From NCBI GenBank assembly GCA_037419475.1, contig JAXYYF010000123.1:1-6688 (forward strand): a stretch of 6,688 nucleotides of DNA, given 5' to 3'. The first letter of the stretch is position 1; every line of letters begins with the position of its first letter. The notes under the pieces are model-generated. The model worked only from the letters and a program-made list of their open reading frames with translations. It ran no database searches and was not told where the DNA came from. The translations under genes were made by a program, and so were the position numbers. This document shows, piece after piece, positions 1 through 6,688 of this stretch. Origin of the DNA: Hominicoprocola sp037419475 (lineage in GTDB: Bacteria > Bacillota > Clostridia > Oscillospirales > Oscillospiraceae).

Positions 1-5
1 TTTTA

Positions 6-3000
6 TTAAAACAACGTCATCTGGCTGGTATCCGCCATGCCTGCGAACGAGCCGAGCGCGCGCAGCTGCTCAATGTGTGTTTTCGAAAGCTTATTGCAGC
101 ACATGGCAAATTCCTCCACGGAGATGAAGCTCTTTCCCTTGCGCTTCTCGACCGTATCAAGTGCCGCCGCCTCGCCAAGGCCGTGCACCGAGGTGAACGG
201 CGGCAGCAGTCCGCCGTCCGTGACGACAAACTTCGTCGCCTCTGAGCGGTAGATATCGATGGTATCGAAGTGGAATCCGCGGCGGTAAAACTCGTAGCAG
301 ACCTCCAGTGTGGTCATCAGGTCCTGCTCGACGGCGGAGGCGTCCTTGTTGTTCTCGATCTCACGGATCTTTCGCTTGACCGCGTCCTCACCCGCGCAGC
401 AGTATTCCGCGTCGAACGCCTTGGCGCGCACGGTGAAGAACGTTGCATAGAACGCCAGCGGCTCGTGCACCTTAAACCACGCAATGCGGAACGCCATCAT
501 AACGTAGGCGACCGCGTGCGCCTTCGGGAAGAGGTAGCCAATCTTGGAAAGGGACTCGATGTACCATTCCGGCACGTCGTGCTCCTTCATCTGCTCCACC
601 CACATCGGCCAGTCGTCGGCCTTGCCCTTTTTGACCTTGCCCTTACGTACAGCCTCCATGATCTTAAAGCTCATCTTCGGGTCAAGTCCCATCGAAATGA
701 GGTAGAGCATGATATCGTCTCGGCAGCCGACCGTTTCCAGAACGCTGGCCGTGCCGCTGACGATCAGCTCGCGCGCATTGCCGAGCCACACATCCGTGCC
801 GTGCGAAAATCCGGACAGACGCACAAGGGTGTTGAAGTCCTTGGGCTGGGTATCAATGAGCATCTGACGCGTAAAGCGCGTATTAAACTCCGGGATGGCG
901 ACCGCGCCGGTGGGACCGAGCAACTCGTCATTTTCAAAGCCGAGCACCTTTGACGATGTGAAGATGGACATGGTATCCGGATCGTCGAGCGGAATCGCAC
1001 GGGCATTCACGCCCGTAAGGTCCTCCAACATGCGGATCATGGTCGGGTCATCGTGGCCGAGCATATCCAGCTTGAGGAGGTTATCCTCCATGCAGTGATA
1101 TTCAAAGTGCGTGGTGATGGTGTCACTGTCCTCCGCGTCGGCGGGGTGCTGAACAGGGCAGAAATCCTCGATCTCCAGATCGTCCGGCACAACGACCAGA
1201 CCGCCGGGGTGCTGTCCGGTCGTGCGGCGCACGCCGACGCAGCCCGCCGTTAGACGGTCGATCTCGGCATTACCGGCCTGAATGCCGTTCTCCTCCAGAT
1301 ATTTTTTGACGTAGCCGTAGGCCGTCTTTTCCGCCAGCGTACCGATGGTGCCCGCACGGAACACCTGCGTCTCGCCGAACATCTCGATGGCGTGACGGTG
1401 CGCCCGTGCCTGATACTCGCCCGAGAAATTCAGATCGATATCCGGCACCTTGCCGCCGCCGAAGCCGAGGAAGGTCTCAAACGGAATGTCAAATCCATCC
1501 TTGACGTATTTCGTGCCGCAGACAGGACAGCTCTTGTCCGGCATGTCCGCGCCGCAGCCGTAGCTGCCGTCGGTGATAAACTCACTGTGCTTGCACTTCG
1601 GGCAGCGGTAATGCGGCGGAAGCGAGTTGACCTCTGTAATGCCTGACATATACGCGACCAGCGATGAGCCGACCGAACCTCGTGAGCCGACAAGATATCC
1701 ACACTCCAGCGAGCGCTGAACGAGCTTTTGCGCCGACATGTACACCACGTCATACTTTCCCAGAATGCCGCCGAGCTCAATGTCCAGACGATCCTTGATA
1801 AGCTTTGGCGGGTCGTCGCCGTAAAGCTCATGCACTTTATCCCATACAAGGCGGTTGAGGTCCTCCTCCGAGTTCGCGAGACGCGGCGGAAAGAGCTTGC
1901 CCTTGGGCAGAAGCTCGATCTCCTCGACCTCGTCAGCGATGGCGCGCGTGTTGGTCACGACCACCTCATAGGCCTTCTCCCTGCCAAGGTATTCAAACTC
2001 CTTGAGCATCTCATCTGTCGTGCGGAAATAGAGCGGCAGCGGCGCATTGGCGTCTGGGAACTTCTTCGAGGCCAACAGGATATGGCGGTAAATCTCGTCC
2101 TCCGGCTCCTGAAAATGCACGTCGCCGGTGGCGACCACCGGCTTGCCGAGCTCCTCGCCCAACCGGACGACCGTGCGGTTGAACTCCCGCAGCTCCTCTT
2201 CGCTCTTGACCGCACCCTCGCGCAGCATGAACATATTGTTGCACAGCGGCTGGATCTCCAGATAATCATAGAATGAGGCGATACGCTTGAGCTCATCCCA
2301 GTCTTTATGATCCACAATGGCGCGGAACAGCTCGCCCGCCTCGCAGGCCGAGCCGATGATCAGGCCCTCGCGGTGCGCGATCAGCTCGCTTTTCGGGATG
2401 ATCGGCACGCGCTTGAAGTACTTGAGGTTGGAGAGTGAAATGAGCTGATAGAGGTTCTTCAGGCCGATCTTGTTCTTTGCGATCAGGATGATGTGTTTCG
2501 GGAAACGGTTTGACTTGCTCCCCAGCGGACGCAGCTTGAGCATCTCGTCGTTGACCTGCTGCAATCTGGTCACGCCGCGCGCTTCCAGCATGGGAAAGAA
2601 TTTCGTCAGCATCTGCGCGACCGGCACTGCGTCGTCCGAGGCACGGTGGTGGTTGAACTGCGGCAGCTGCAAATGGTCGGCCACGATGTCGAGCTTATAT
2701 TTTCCCAGTCCCGGCAGCAGATTCTGCGCCAGAATGAGCGTGTCGATATAGGTCGGCTCAAACGGAATGCCGCACTTTTTGCAGCCCGCGCGGATAAAGC
2801 TGATGTCGAACTCCGCATTGTGCGCCGCGAGCGGCGCGCCGCCCGCAAAATCAAGGAACGCCGTCAGCGCATCCTTGAGCTTCGGCGCGCCCTTGAGCAT
2901 TTCGTCCGTGATGCCGGTCAGGCCAATAATCTCCGGCGTGAGCCGGCGCTCGGGATCAACAAAGGTCTGGAAAGTCTCAATGATCTCCCCGTCTTTGAGC

Positions 3001-3986
3001 CGCACGGCGCCGATCTCAGTGATCGCCTCCTGCGTGACCTTCAGTCCGGTCGTTTCAATGTCGAAGCAGACGATCTCGTCGGAAAAGCCGATGTCCTGTT
3101 TGCCGTGAATGGCAATGCGGTCGTCAAGATTGTTGACAAAATAGCCTTCGCAGCCGTAAAGCATTTTTATTTTACCCTCTCCGGCATGCCAGGCATCCGG
3201 AAACGACTGCGCAACGCCGTGGTCGGTGATGGCGATGGCGGGCATCCCCCACTTTGCCGCGAGCTTGACAACACTGCCTGTATCGGTCAGCGCGTCCATA
3301 TTGGACATCCTTGTATGCAGATGCAGCTCCACGCGCTTGACCTCGGCGGTGTCCTTGCGGCTCTCGTGCGAAATCTCCGTGATGTCGCGCGGGTTGAGCT
3401 GCATGTCGTGGCCATCGTAGGTCAGCTCCATCGTGCCCGCAATGCGCAGCCACATGCCGGTACTGACGCGGTCGCGCACCGGCGCGATCTCGCGCTCGAG
3501 CATCCGCTTGCGCACGATGACGGAGCCCTTATAATCCGTCATCTCAATGAGCAGCAGCCACATACCCGGCTGGCGCAGCTCACGAAACTCGCACTTAAAC
3601 ACCTTGCCCTCAACGACGACATTTCCCGCCTTCGGATTGAGCTCTGTCATCGGCATGGGTCTACCCTTGATCTCGCGGCCCATGATGATCTTGCCCGCGT
3701 CGTGCTTCTTATCCGTGCCCGCGCGGTGCTCCTCCGGCCGGTGAAAGCCGACCTGCGTGACATGCAGCCGCACGGCGCGCAGCTCGTAATGTGCGGCAAG
3801 CAGACGCTCGAGCGTTTCCCGCTCGGCGTCTGTGATCTCCTGCATCGCGTTGAGCGCGACCGTCATCGTGCGGCTCTCCTGCTCCACGGTGACATCGGTC
3901 ACGCGGGCATCGGTGAGCAGCATGCGCAGACCGATCGGGGGCGCAAAGCCTTCAAATATTTGGAAAAAAGGTATCTTTTGAGCCAT
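6..3986 (-). CDS. polC: PolC-type DNA polymerase III alpha subunit, short N-terminus
   Basis: Replicative DNA polymerase with built-in 3'-5' proofreading; acts at the fork with the sliding clamp. The product is 1326 residues. Visible in order: a short N-terminal region (1-80), a linker, an OB fold (about 122-205), a PHP domain opening with HLHT at 222-225 and TDH at 254-256, and a DEDD exonuclease inserted in it (about 305-460; D309/E311, D394, H447/D452). PHP then resumes (GSACEAGE 545-552, ATGDVHF 619-625). The polymerase core has SRGSVGSS 768-775, a four-cysteine zinc site (C795, C798, C820, C823), and catalytic aspartates D849/D851 in PDIDLNF and D974 in KLDMLGHDD. A helix-hairpin-helix lies near 1267-1279, and the C-terminal QMTLF (1322-1326) fits a clamp-binding motif. 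It ends in tandem TAA stops; only 5 bases follow, so nothing can be said of a terminator. B. subtilis PolC is about 1437 residues; the shortfall lies before the PHP domain. The ATG is the only sensible start: the next upstream in-frame stop is 5 codons away, and MAQKIPFFQIF resembles other PolC starts. Confidence 0.97.
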   Translation of the reverse strand: MAQKIPFFQIFEGFAPPIGLRMLLTDARVTDVTVEQESRTMTVALNAMQEITDAERETLERLLAAHYELRAVRLHVTQVGFHRPEEHRAGTDKKHDAGKIIMGREIKGRPMPMTELNPKAGNVVVEGKVFKCEFRELRQPGMWLLLIEMTDYKGSVIVRKRMLEREIAPVRDRVSTGMWLRIAGTMELTYDGHDMQLNPRDITEISHESRKDTAEVKRVELHLHTRMSNMDALTDTGSVVKLAAKWGMPAIAITDHGVAQSFPDAWHAGEGKIKMLYGCEGYFVNNLDDRIAIHGKQDIGFSDEIVCFDIETTGLKVTQEAITEIGAVRLKDGEIIETFQTFVDPERRLTPEIIGLTGITDEMLKGAPKLKDALTAFLDFAGGAPLAAHNAEFDISFIRAGCKKCGIPFEPTYIDTLILAQNLLPGLGKYKLDIVADHLQLPQFNHHRASDDAVPVAQMLTKFFPMLEARGVTRLQQVNDEMLKLRPLGSKSNRFPKHIILIAKNKIGLKNLYQLISLSNLKYFKRVPIIPKSELIAHREGLIIGSACEAGELFRAIVDHKDWDELKRIASFYDYLEIQPLCNNMFMLREGAVKSEEELREFNRTVVRLGEELGKPVVATGDVHFQEPEDEIYRHILLASKKFPDANAPLPLYFRTTDEMLKEFEYLGREKAYEVVVTNTRAIADEVEEIELLPKGKLFPPRLANSEEDLNRLVWDKVHELYGDDPPKLIKDRLDIELGGILGKYDVVYMSAQKLVQRSLECGYLVGSRGSVGSSLVAYMSGITEVNSLPPHYRCPKCKHSEFITDGSYGCGADMPDKSCPVCGTKYVKDGFDIPFETFLGFGGGKVPDIDLNFSGEYQARAHRHAIEMFGETQVFRAGTIGTLAEKTAYGYVKKYLEENGIQAGNAEIDRLTAGCVGVRRTTGQHPGGLVVVPDDLEIEDFCPVQHPADAEDSDTITTHFEYHCMEDNLLKLDMLGHDDPTMIRMLEDLTGVNARAIPLDDPDTMSIFTSSKVLGFENDELLGPTGAVAIPEFNTRFTRQMLIDTQPKDFNTLVRLSGFSHGTDVWLGNARELIVSGTASVLETVGCRDDIMLYLISMGLDPKMSFKIMEAVRKGKVKKGKADDWPMWVEQMKEHDVPEWYIESLSKIGYLFPKAHAVAYVMMAFRIAWFKVHEPLAFYATFFTVRAKAFDAEYCCAGEDAVKRKIREIENNKDASAVEQDLMTTLEVCYEFYRRGFHFDTIDIYRSEATKFVVTDGGLLPPFTSVHGLGEAAALDTVEKRKGKSFISVEEFAMCCNKLSKTHIEQLRALGSFAGMADTSQMTLF

Positions 3987-4001
3987 GGTTCCGCTTCTCT
4001 C
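3987..4001 (-). promoter_or_regulatory. Weak ribosome binding region of polC
   Basis: The 15 bases between the ispG stop and the polC ATG read GAGAGAAGCGGAACC in the gene direction. They are purine-rich but contain no good AGGAGG core at normal spacing. The ispG stop TGA is in the same frame as polC, five codons upstream. The weak site suggests that polC translation depends partly on ribosomes finishing ispG. That is inference. Confidence 0.4.
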
Positions 4002-5039
4002 TCACAGTTTCTCGATCTCGTCGAGCAGCGCGTCCAGCAGCTTTTCCTGCGGCACCTTGTAGAGTACCTTGCCGTGGCGGAAGATCAGGCCCTCGCCTTT
4101 TCCTCCCGCCACGCCGATATCCGCCGCGCTCGCCTCGCCCGGTCCGTTGACCACGCATCCCATAACCGCGACGGTAATGGGCTTGTCGCAATCCTCCAGC
4201 CGGCGCTCAAGCTCCTCGGCCAGCGGGATCATGTCATAGGCCGTGCGTCCGCAGGTCGGGCAGGAGATGAGGTTCACACCGCTCTTGCGCAGCCCGCAGG
4301 CGCGCAGGATACGCTTGGCCGCATAGACCTCCTCCACCGGATCGGCGGTGAGCGAAACGCGCATGGTGTCGCCGATTCCCTCGCACAACAGGCCGCCGAT
4401 GCCGATGGCTGACTTTAAAAGTCCCATCGCCGGCGTTCCCGCCTCGGTCACGCCGAGGTGGAGCGGATAGTCCACCTTCTCATGCAACAGCCGATAGGCC
4501 GCCATATTCAGCGGTACATCAGAGCTTTTCACGGAAATGCAGATATCCGTGAAATCAAATTTTTCCAGCAGCGCAACATGCCCCAGCGCGCTCTCGACGA
4601 GCGCCTCAGGCGTCACACGGCCGTATTTCGCCAGCAGCTCCTTCTCCAGCGAGCCGCCGTTCACGCCGATGCGGATGGGAACCTTGTGTGCGCGGCAGCA
4701 GTCCACGACCGCCTTGACGCGGTCCTCCCCACCGATGTTGCCGGGATTGATGCGGATTTTGTCCGCGCCGTGCTCCGCTGCGGCAATGGCAAGGCGGTAG
4801 TCAAAGTGGATATCCGCCACCAGCGGGATATGGATGCTCTTTTTGATCGTCTCGACCGCGTCCGCAGCCTTCGGCGTCGGCACAGTCACGCGCACGATCT
4901 CGCAGCCTGCCTGCTCCAACCTCAGAATTTGATCGATGGTGGCCTGCGCGTCCTCTGTCCTCGTGTTGCACATCGACTGGATCGTGACCGGCGCACCGCC
5001 GCCGATGGGAACTCCGCCGACCATAATCTGTTTTGTCAT
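4002..5039 (-). CDS. ispG: 4-hydroxy-3-methylbut-2-enyl diphosphate synthase (flavodoxin/ferredoxin)
   Basis: Cytoplasmic [4Fe-4S] enzyme that reductively opens 2-C-methyl-D-erythritol 2,4-cyclodiphosphate to give HMBPP, the penultimate step of the MEP isoprenoid pathway. With the chosen ATG the protein has 345 residues, the usual size of the short bacterial form. The TIM-barrel part carries QSMCNT (21-26), DIHFD (76-80), INPGNIGG (97-104) and IGVNGGS (124-130). The C-terminal iron-sulfur domain has the three cluster cysteines C260 and C263 (SCPTCGRT) and C295 (GCVVNGPGEA), with E302 in the same motif. All key residues are present, so it should be active. A GTG at 5057 would add six residues (MRGERI) and overlap the rseP stop, but the ATG at 5039 has a well-spaced Shine-Dalgarno and matches the common MTKQ start of the family. 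It lies 14 bases after rseP and 15 before polC. Confidence 0.97.
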   Translation of the reverse strand: MTKQIMVGGVPIGGGAPVTIQSMCNTRTEDAQATIDQILRLEQAGCEIVRVTVPTPKAADAVETIKKSIHIPLVADIHFDYRLAIAAAEHGADKIRINPGNIGGEDRVKAVVDCCRAHKVPIRIGVNGGSLEKELLAKYGRVTPEALVESALGHVALLEKFDFTDICISVKSSDVPLNMAAYRLLHEKVDYPLHLGVTEAGTPAMGLLKSAIGIGGLLCEGIGDTMRVSLTADPVEEVYAAKRILRACGLRKSGVNLISCPTCGRTAYDMIPLAEELERRLEDCDKPITVAVMGCVVNGPGEASAADIGVAGGKGEGLIFRHGKVLYKVPQEKLLDALLDEIEKL

Positions 5040-5047
5040 GATTCTCT

Positions 5048-5053
5048 CTCCCC
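5048..5053 (-). promoter_or_regulatory. Shine-Dalgarno site of ispG
   Basis: GGGGAG in the gene direction ends 8 bases before the ATG at 5039. It supports that ATG over the GTG at 5055-5057, which lies upstream of this site and overlaps the rseP stop as GTGA. Confidence 0.7.
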
Positions 5054-6139
5054 TCACAGCAGCTTCATCACGTCATGGAACGTGACGAAGAGCATCATCA
5101 CCATCAGCAGAACAAAGCCCGCCATGTGGATATAATTCTCATATTTCGGCGGGATCTGACGGCGAAAGACCGCCAGCGCCGCCGCGTTGATGAGCAGGAA
5201 AAACACCTTACCGCCGTCGAGTGCGGGCAGCGGCAGAAGGTTCATCACCGCAAGGTTCACCGCGATGAGCGCCGCAAAATAGAGGATGCTCTCCGCCGCC
5301 GCGGCCGCGCCGTTCTGGTTGTTCTTCTCCGCCTCCTGCTGCGCCTCTTCTCCCACATCCTTGATGGTCGAGACGATGCCGACCGGCCCGCTCAGATCGC
5401 CGAGATCCGCCGAGCCGCTCACCAGCATCTTCAGGCTCAGCCGCACAAGACGCACGAAGTCGAGCGTGTTGTACCAGCTGTATTGCAGCCTCGCGAGCGG
5501 CGTCGCCTCAATGATGCCGCCGTAGGTAAAGCCGTAGGCGCGGTATTCCTCGCCCTTGTCGTTCGTATAGGTCTGTAGTGTCAGCATGCGCTTGAGCGTT
5601 TTACCGTCGCGGCGGACGGTCATTTCAATGGTGCCGTCCTCATCGCGTTCGATCACGCCGAGCACCGTAGACACATCATCCTTGAGATAGATCCGCTCGC
5701 CGTTGATAGCCCAGATCACGTCGCCGACCATCAATCCGTCCTCTCCCTGCTGGGGAAAATCCGGAAGCAGATCGACGATCTCCGCCGTATAGAGCCCTTT
5801 TGCCCCGGCGTACAAGCAGAGCAGGATCACAAAGCCGGTGAGAAAATTCATCGCCGCGCCCGCAATAAAGATGATGAATTTTTTCCAAAAGCCCTGATGA
5901 TCCAGTGCACGCGGATCGTCGCTCGCTTCGTCCTCGCCTTCCATGGCGCAGTATCCGCCGATTGGAAGAAGGCGCAGCGAGTATTCGGTCTCGCCCTTTG
6001 TCTTATGGAAAATGGCGGGGCCCATGCCGATCGAAAATTCGTTCACACGCACGCCGCAGGCCTTTGCGGCCAGAAAATGTCCCAGCTCGTGTACGGCAAT
6101 GAGCACGCCGAAAATCAAAATGGCAGCAACAATATACAT
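5054..6139 (-). CDS. rseP: RIP metalloprotease RseP (site-2 protease family M50)
   Basis: Membrane-embedded zinc metalloprotease that cuts transmembrane segments of substrates such as anti-sigma factors or signal-peptide remnants (family knowledge; the substrate here is unknown). The protein has 361 residues. The first membrane helix carries the zinc motif HELGH (17-21). A second hydrophobic segment (about 88-111, with GAAMNF) is followed by a PDZ domain (about 115-205, with GLMVGDVIWAINGE). After SGPVG (250-254) comes a third helix (about 284-305) leading into NLLPLPALDGG, whose D308 is the third zinc ligand. A last helix spans about 335-357. All catalytic residues are present. Between SGPVGI and the third helix there is a hydrophilic, Glu/Gln/Asn-rich stretch plus five alanines (about 264-283) that looks longer than in the Bacillus homologue. 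The start is fixed by a strong ribosome binding site. The stop lies 14 bases before the ispG ATG. Confidence 0.96.
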   Translation of the reverse strand: MYIVAAILIFGVLIAVHELGHFLAAKACGVRVNEFSIGMGPAIFHKTKGETEYSLRLLPIGGYCAMEGEDEASDDPRALDHQGFWKKFIIFIAGAAMNFLTGFVILLCLYAGAKGLYTAEIVDLLPDFPQQGEDGLMVGDVIWAINGERIYLKDDVSTVLGVIERDEDGTIEMTVRRDGKTLKRMLTLQTYTNDKGEEYRAYGFTYGGIIEATPLARLQYSWYNTLDFVRLVRLSLKMLVSGSADLGDLSGPVGIVSTIKDVGEEAQQEAEKNNQNGAAAAAESILYFAALIAVNLAVMNLLPLPALDGGKVFFLLINAAALAVFRRQIPPKYENYIHMAGFVLLMVMMLFVTFHDVMKLL

Positions 6140-6146
6140 AGGGAAA

Positions 6147-6152
6147 CTCCTT
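6147..6152 (-). promoter_or_regulatory. Shine-Dalgarno site of rseP
   Basis: AAGGAG in the gene direction, 7 bases before the rseP ATG. It is the strongest ribosome binding site in the window and fixes the rseP start. Confidence 0.85.
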
Positions 6153-6160
6153 ATAAAATC

Positions 6161-6189
6161 AGGGCCGCACCGTTCGGCGCGCCGCCCCT
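6161..6189 (-). other. Imperfect GC-rich hairpin between dxr and rseP
   Basis: On the transcribed strand GCGCC (6180-6176), loop GAAC (6175-6172) and GGTGC (6171-6167) form a five-pair stem with one G-U pair. An extra C-G pair lies just outside, and further broken pairing runs outward to AGGG (6189-6186) and CCCT (6164-6161). It is followed by GATTTTAT, not a good U tract, and then by the rseP ribosome binding site. It could be a weak terminator or processing element, or chance pairing in GC-rich DNA. Confidence 0.3.
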
Positions 6190-6191
6190 AT

Positions 6192-6688
6192 TTACCGGAT
6201 CCTGACCCGGATCGCCTCACGCGCGAGCCGGTCTGCCCGCAGAATACCCTCAAGCGCCGGTTCAGCCTCCTGTTCGACCGCACCCAGCGCGTCCTCGACC
6301 AGTGCGGGAATGTCATTAAAGCCGATACGATCCTGCAAAAACGCGCCGACCGCCTCCTCGTTTGCGCCGTTGAGCACGGCGCATGCCGTGCCGCCGACCG
6401 CAGCGCACTCTCGCGCAAGCTTCAGACAGCGGAACGTCTCCTCATCTGGAGCGGCAAAGGTCAACGGCGGACAGGTTAGCAGATCGAGCGTCCGATCCGG
6501 TGTCTCCACCCGATAAGGATAGGTCATCGCATAGCGGATAGGCAGCTTCATGTCCGGCGTGCCAAGCTGCGCAAGCATCGCACCATCACGGTACTCGATA
6601 AGCGAGTGCACGATGCTCTGGCGATGGATGACCGCATCCACCTGCCGCAGCGGCAGACGGTAGAGCCGCATGGCCTCGATGATCTCAA
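6192..6688 (-). CDS. dxr: 1-deoxy-D-xylulose 5-phosphate reductoisomerase, C-terminal part
   Basis: Cytoplasmic NADPH-dependent enzyme that rearranges and reduces DXP to MEP, the committed step of the MEP pathway (target of fosmidomycin). Only the last 165 codons lie in the window; the start and the NADPH-binding domain are beyond 6688. The visible part begins EIIEAMRLYRLP and continues with HRQSIVHS, whose second His matches His257 of E. coli DXR. LAQLGTPDMKLPI and the C-terminal helical-domain motif LNGANEEAV follow. The first complete codon (6684-6686) is Glu, which by alignment from memory corresponds to the metal ligand Glu231 of E. coli. The family is about 380-400 residues long, so some 220 are missing to the window edge. 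The frame is open to the edge, so an apparent ATG at 6671 is internal and not the start. Stop is TAA at 6192-6194. It shares a pathway with ispG, two genes downstream. Confidence 0.95.
   Translation of the reverse strand, partial: EIIEAMRLYRLPLRQVDAVIHRQSIVHSLIEYRDGAMLAQLGTPDMKLPIRYAMTYPYRVETPDRTLDLLTCPPLTFAAPDEETFRCLKLARECAAVGGTACAVLNGANEEAVGAFLQDRIGFNDIPALVEDALGAVEQEAEPALEGILRADRLAREAIRVRIR

Noticed and set aside
598..660. Lysine-rich stretch KGKVKKGK in PolC (about 1115-1122), slightly longer than in B. subtilis
   Set aside because: A few extra residues in a surface loop that varies in length among Clostridia PolC proteins; not worth a separate claim.
270..953. 227-codon open frame on the plus strand
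   Set aside because: Antisense to the conserved C-terminal part of polC, with no family resemblance; a by-product of biased codon use.
3600..3760. A frameshift hiding the missing PolC N-terminal subdomain
   Set aside because: Only about 20 codons separate the first subdomain from the pre-OB segment, so there is no room for the missing 100 residues in another frame. The reading frame is unbroken, so this is a clean absence.
2646..4412. 588-codon open frame on the plus strand
   Set aside because: It lies wholly antisense to polC and ispG and spans their junction. It is rich in Arg, His, Leu and Ala with no recognisable motif. Long antisense frames are expected opposite GC-rich coding sequence.
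4458..5135. 225-codon open frame on the plus strand
   Set aside because: Antisense to ispG and the end of rseP, Arg/His-rich, no recognisable domain.
6176..6183. Perfect 8-base palindrome GGCGCGCC
   Set aside because: A short palindrome like this is expected by chance in GC-rich DNA and overlaps the hairpin already described; no sign of a protein-binding operator.
5943..6479. 178-codon open frame on the plus strand
   Set aside because: Antisense to rseP and dxr and crosses the gap between them; no recognisable domain and composition typical of a shadow frame.

Overview
The window is ordinary, densely packed chromosomal housekeeping DNA with every real gene on the minus strand. Read in the direction of transcription (from 6688 down to 1) it holds the C-terminal end of dxr (ispC), then complete rseP, ispG and polC. 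Gaps between genes are 52, 14 and 15 bases, so this is most likely one transcription unit. No stretch over 300 bases lacks a gene. I see no RNA gene, mobile element, CRISPR array or phage gene.

The organism is very probably a Firmicute of the class Clostridia, and within it a GC-rich, gut-type lineage such as Oscillospiraceae. A PolC-type replicase with its proofreading exonuclease embedded in the PHP domain is a hallmark of low-GC Gram-positives and relatives. The order dxr-rseP-ispG-polC is typical of Clostridia. The strong G/C preference at third codon positions points to a GC-rich member. The assignment is inference from gene content and protein resemblance, not a database result.

Layout: 6192-6688, end of DXP reductoisomerase, second step of the MEP isoprenoid pathway; 6140-6191, short spacer with an imperfect GC-rich hairpin and a strong ribosome binding site; 5054-6139, site-2 membrane metalloprotease RseP; 4002-5039, IspG, the iron-sulfur enzyme of the penultimate MEP step; 6-3986, PolC, the replicative DNA polymerase III alpha subunit. 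The two MEP enzymes supply isoprenoid precursors (for undecaprenyl phosphate and other lipids), RseP handles membrane proteins, and PolC copies the chromosome. They share a transcript more than a pathway, apart from the dxr/ispG pair.

The most notable observation is that PolC is about 110 residues shorter than the Bacillus subtilis enzyme. All of the difference appears to lie in the N-terminal region: the first N-terminal subdomain is present, the second is missing, and the OB fold, PHP, exonuclease and polymerase parts are intact. I found no sign of a new biological system here.
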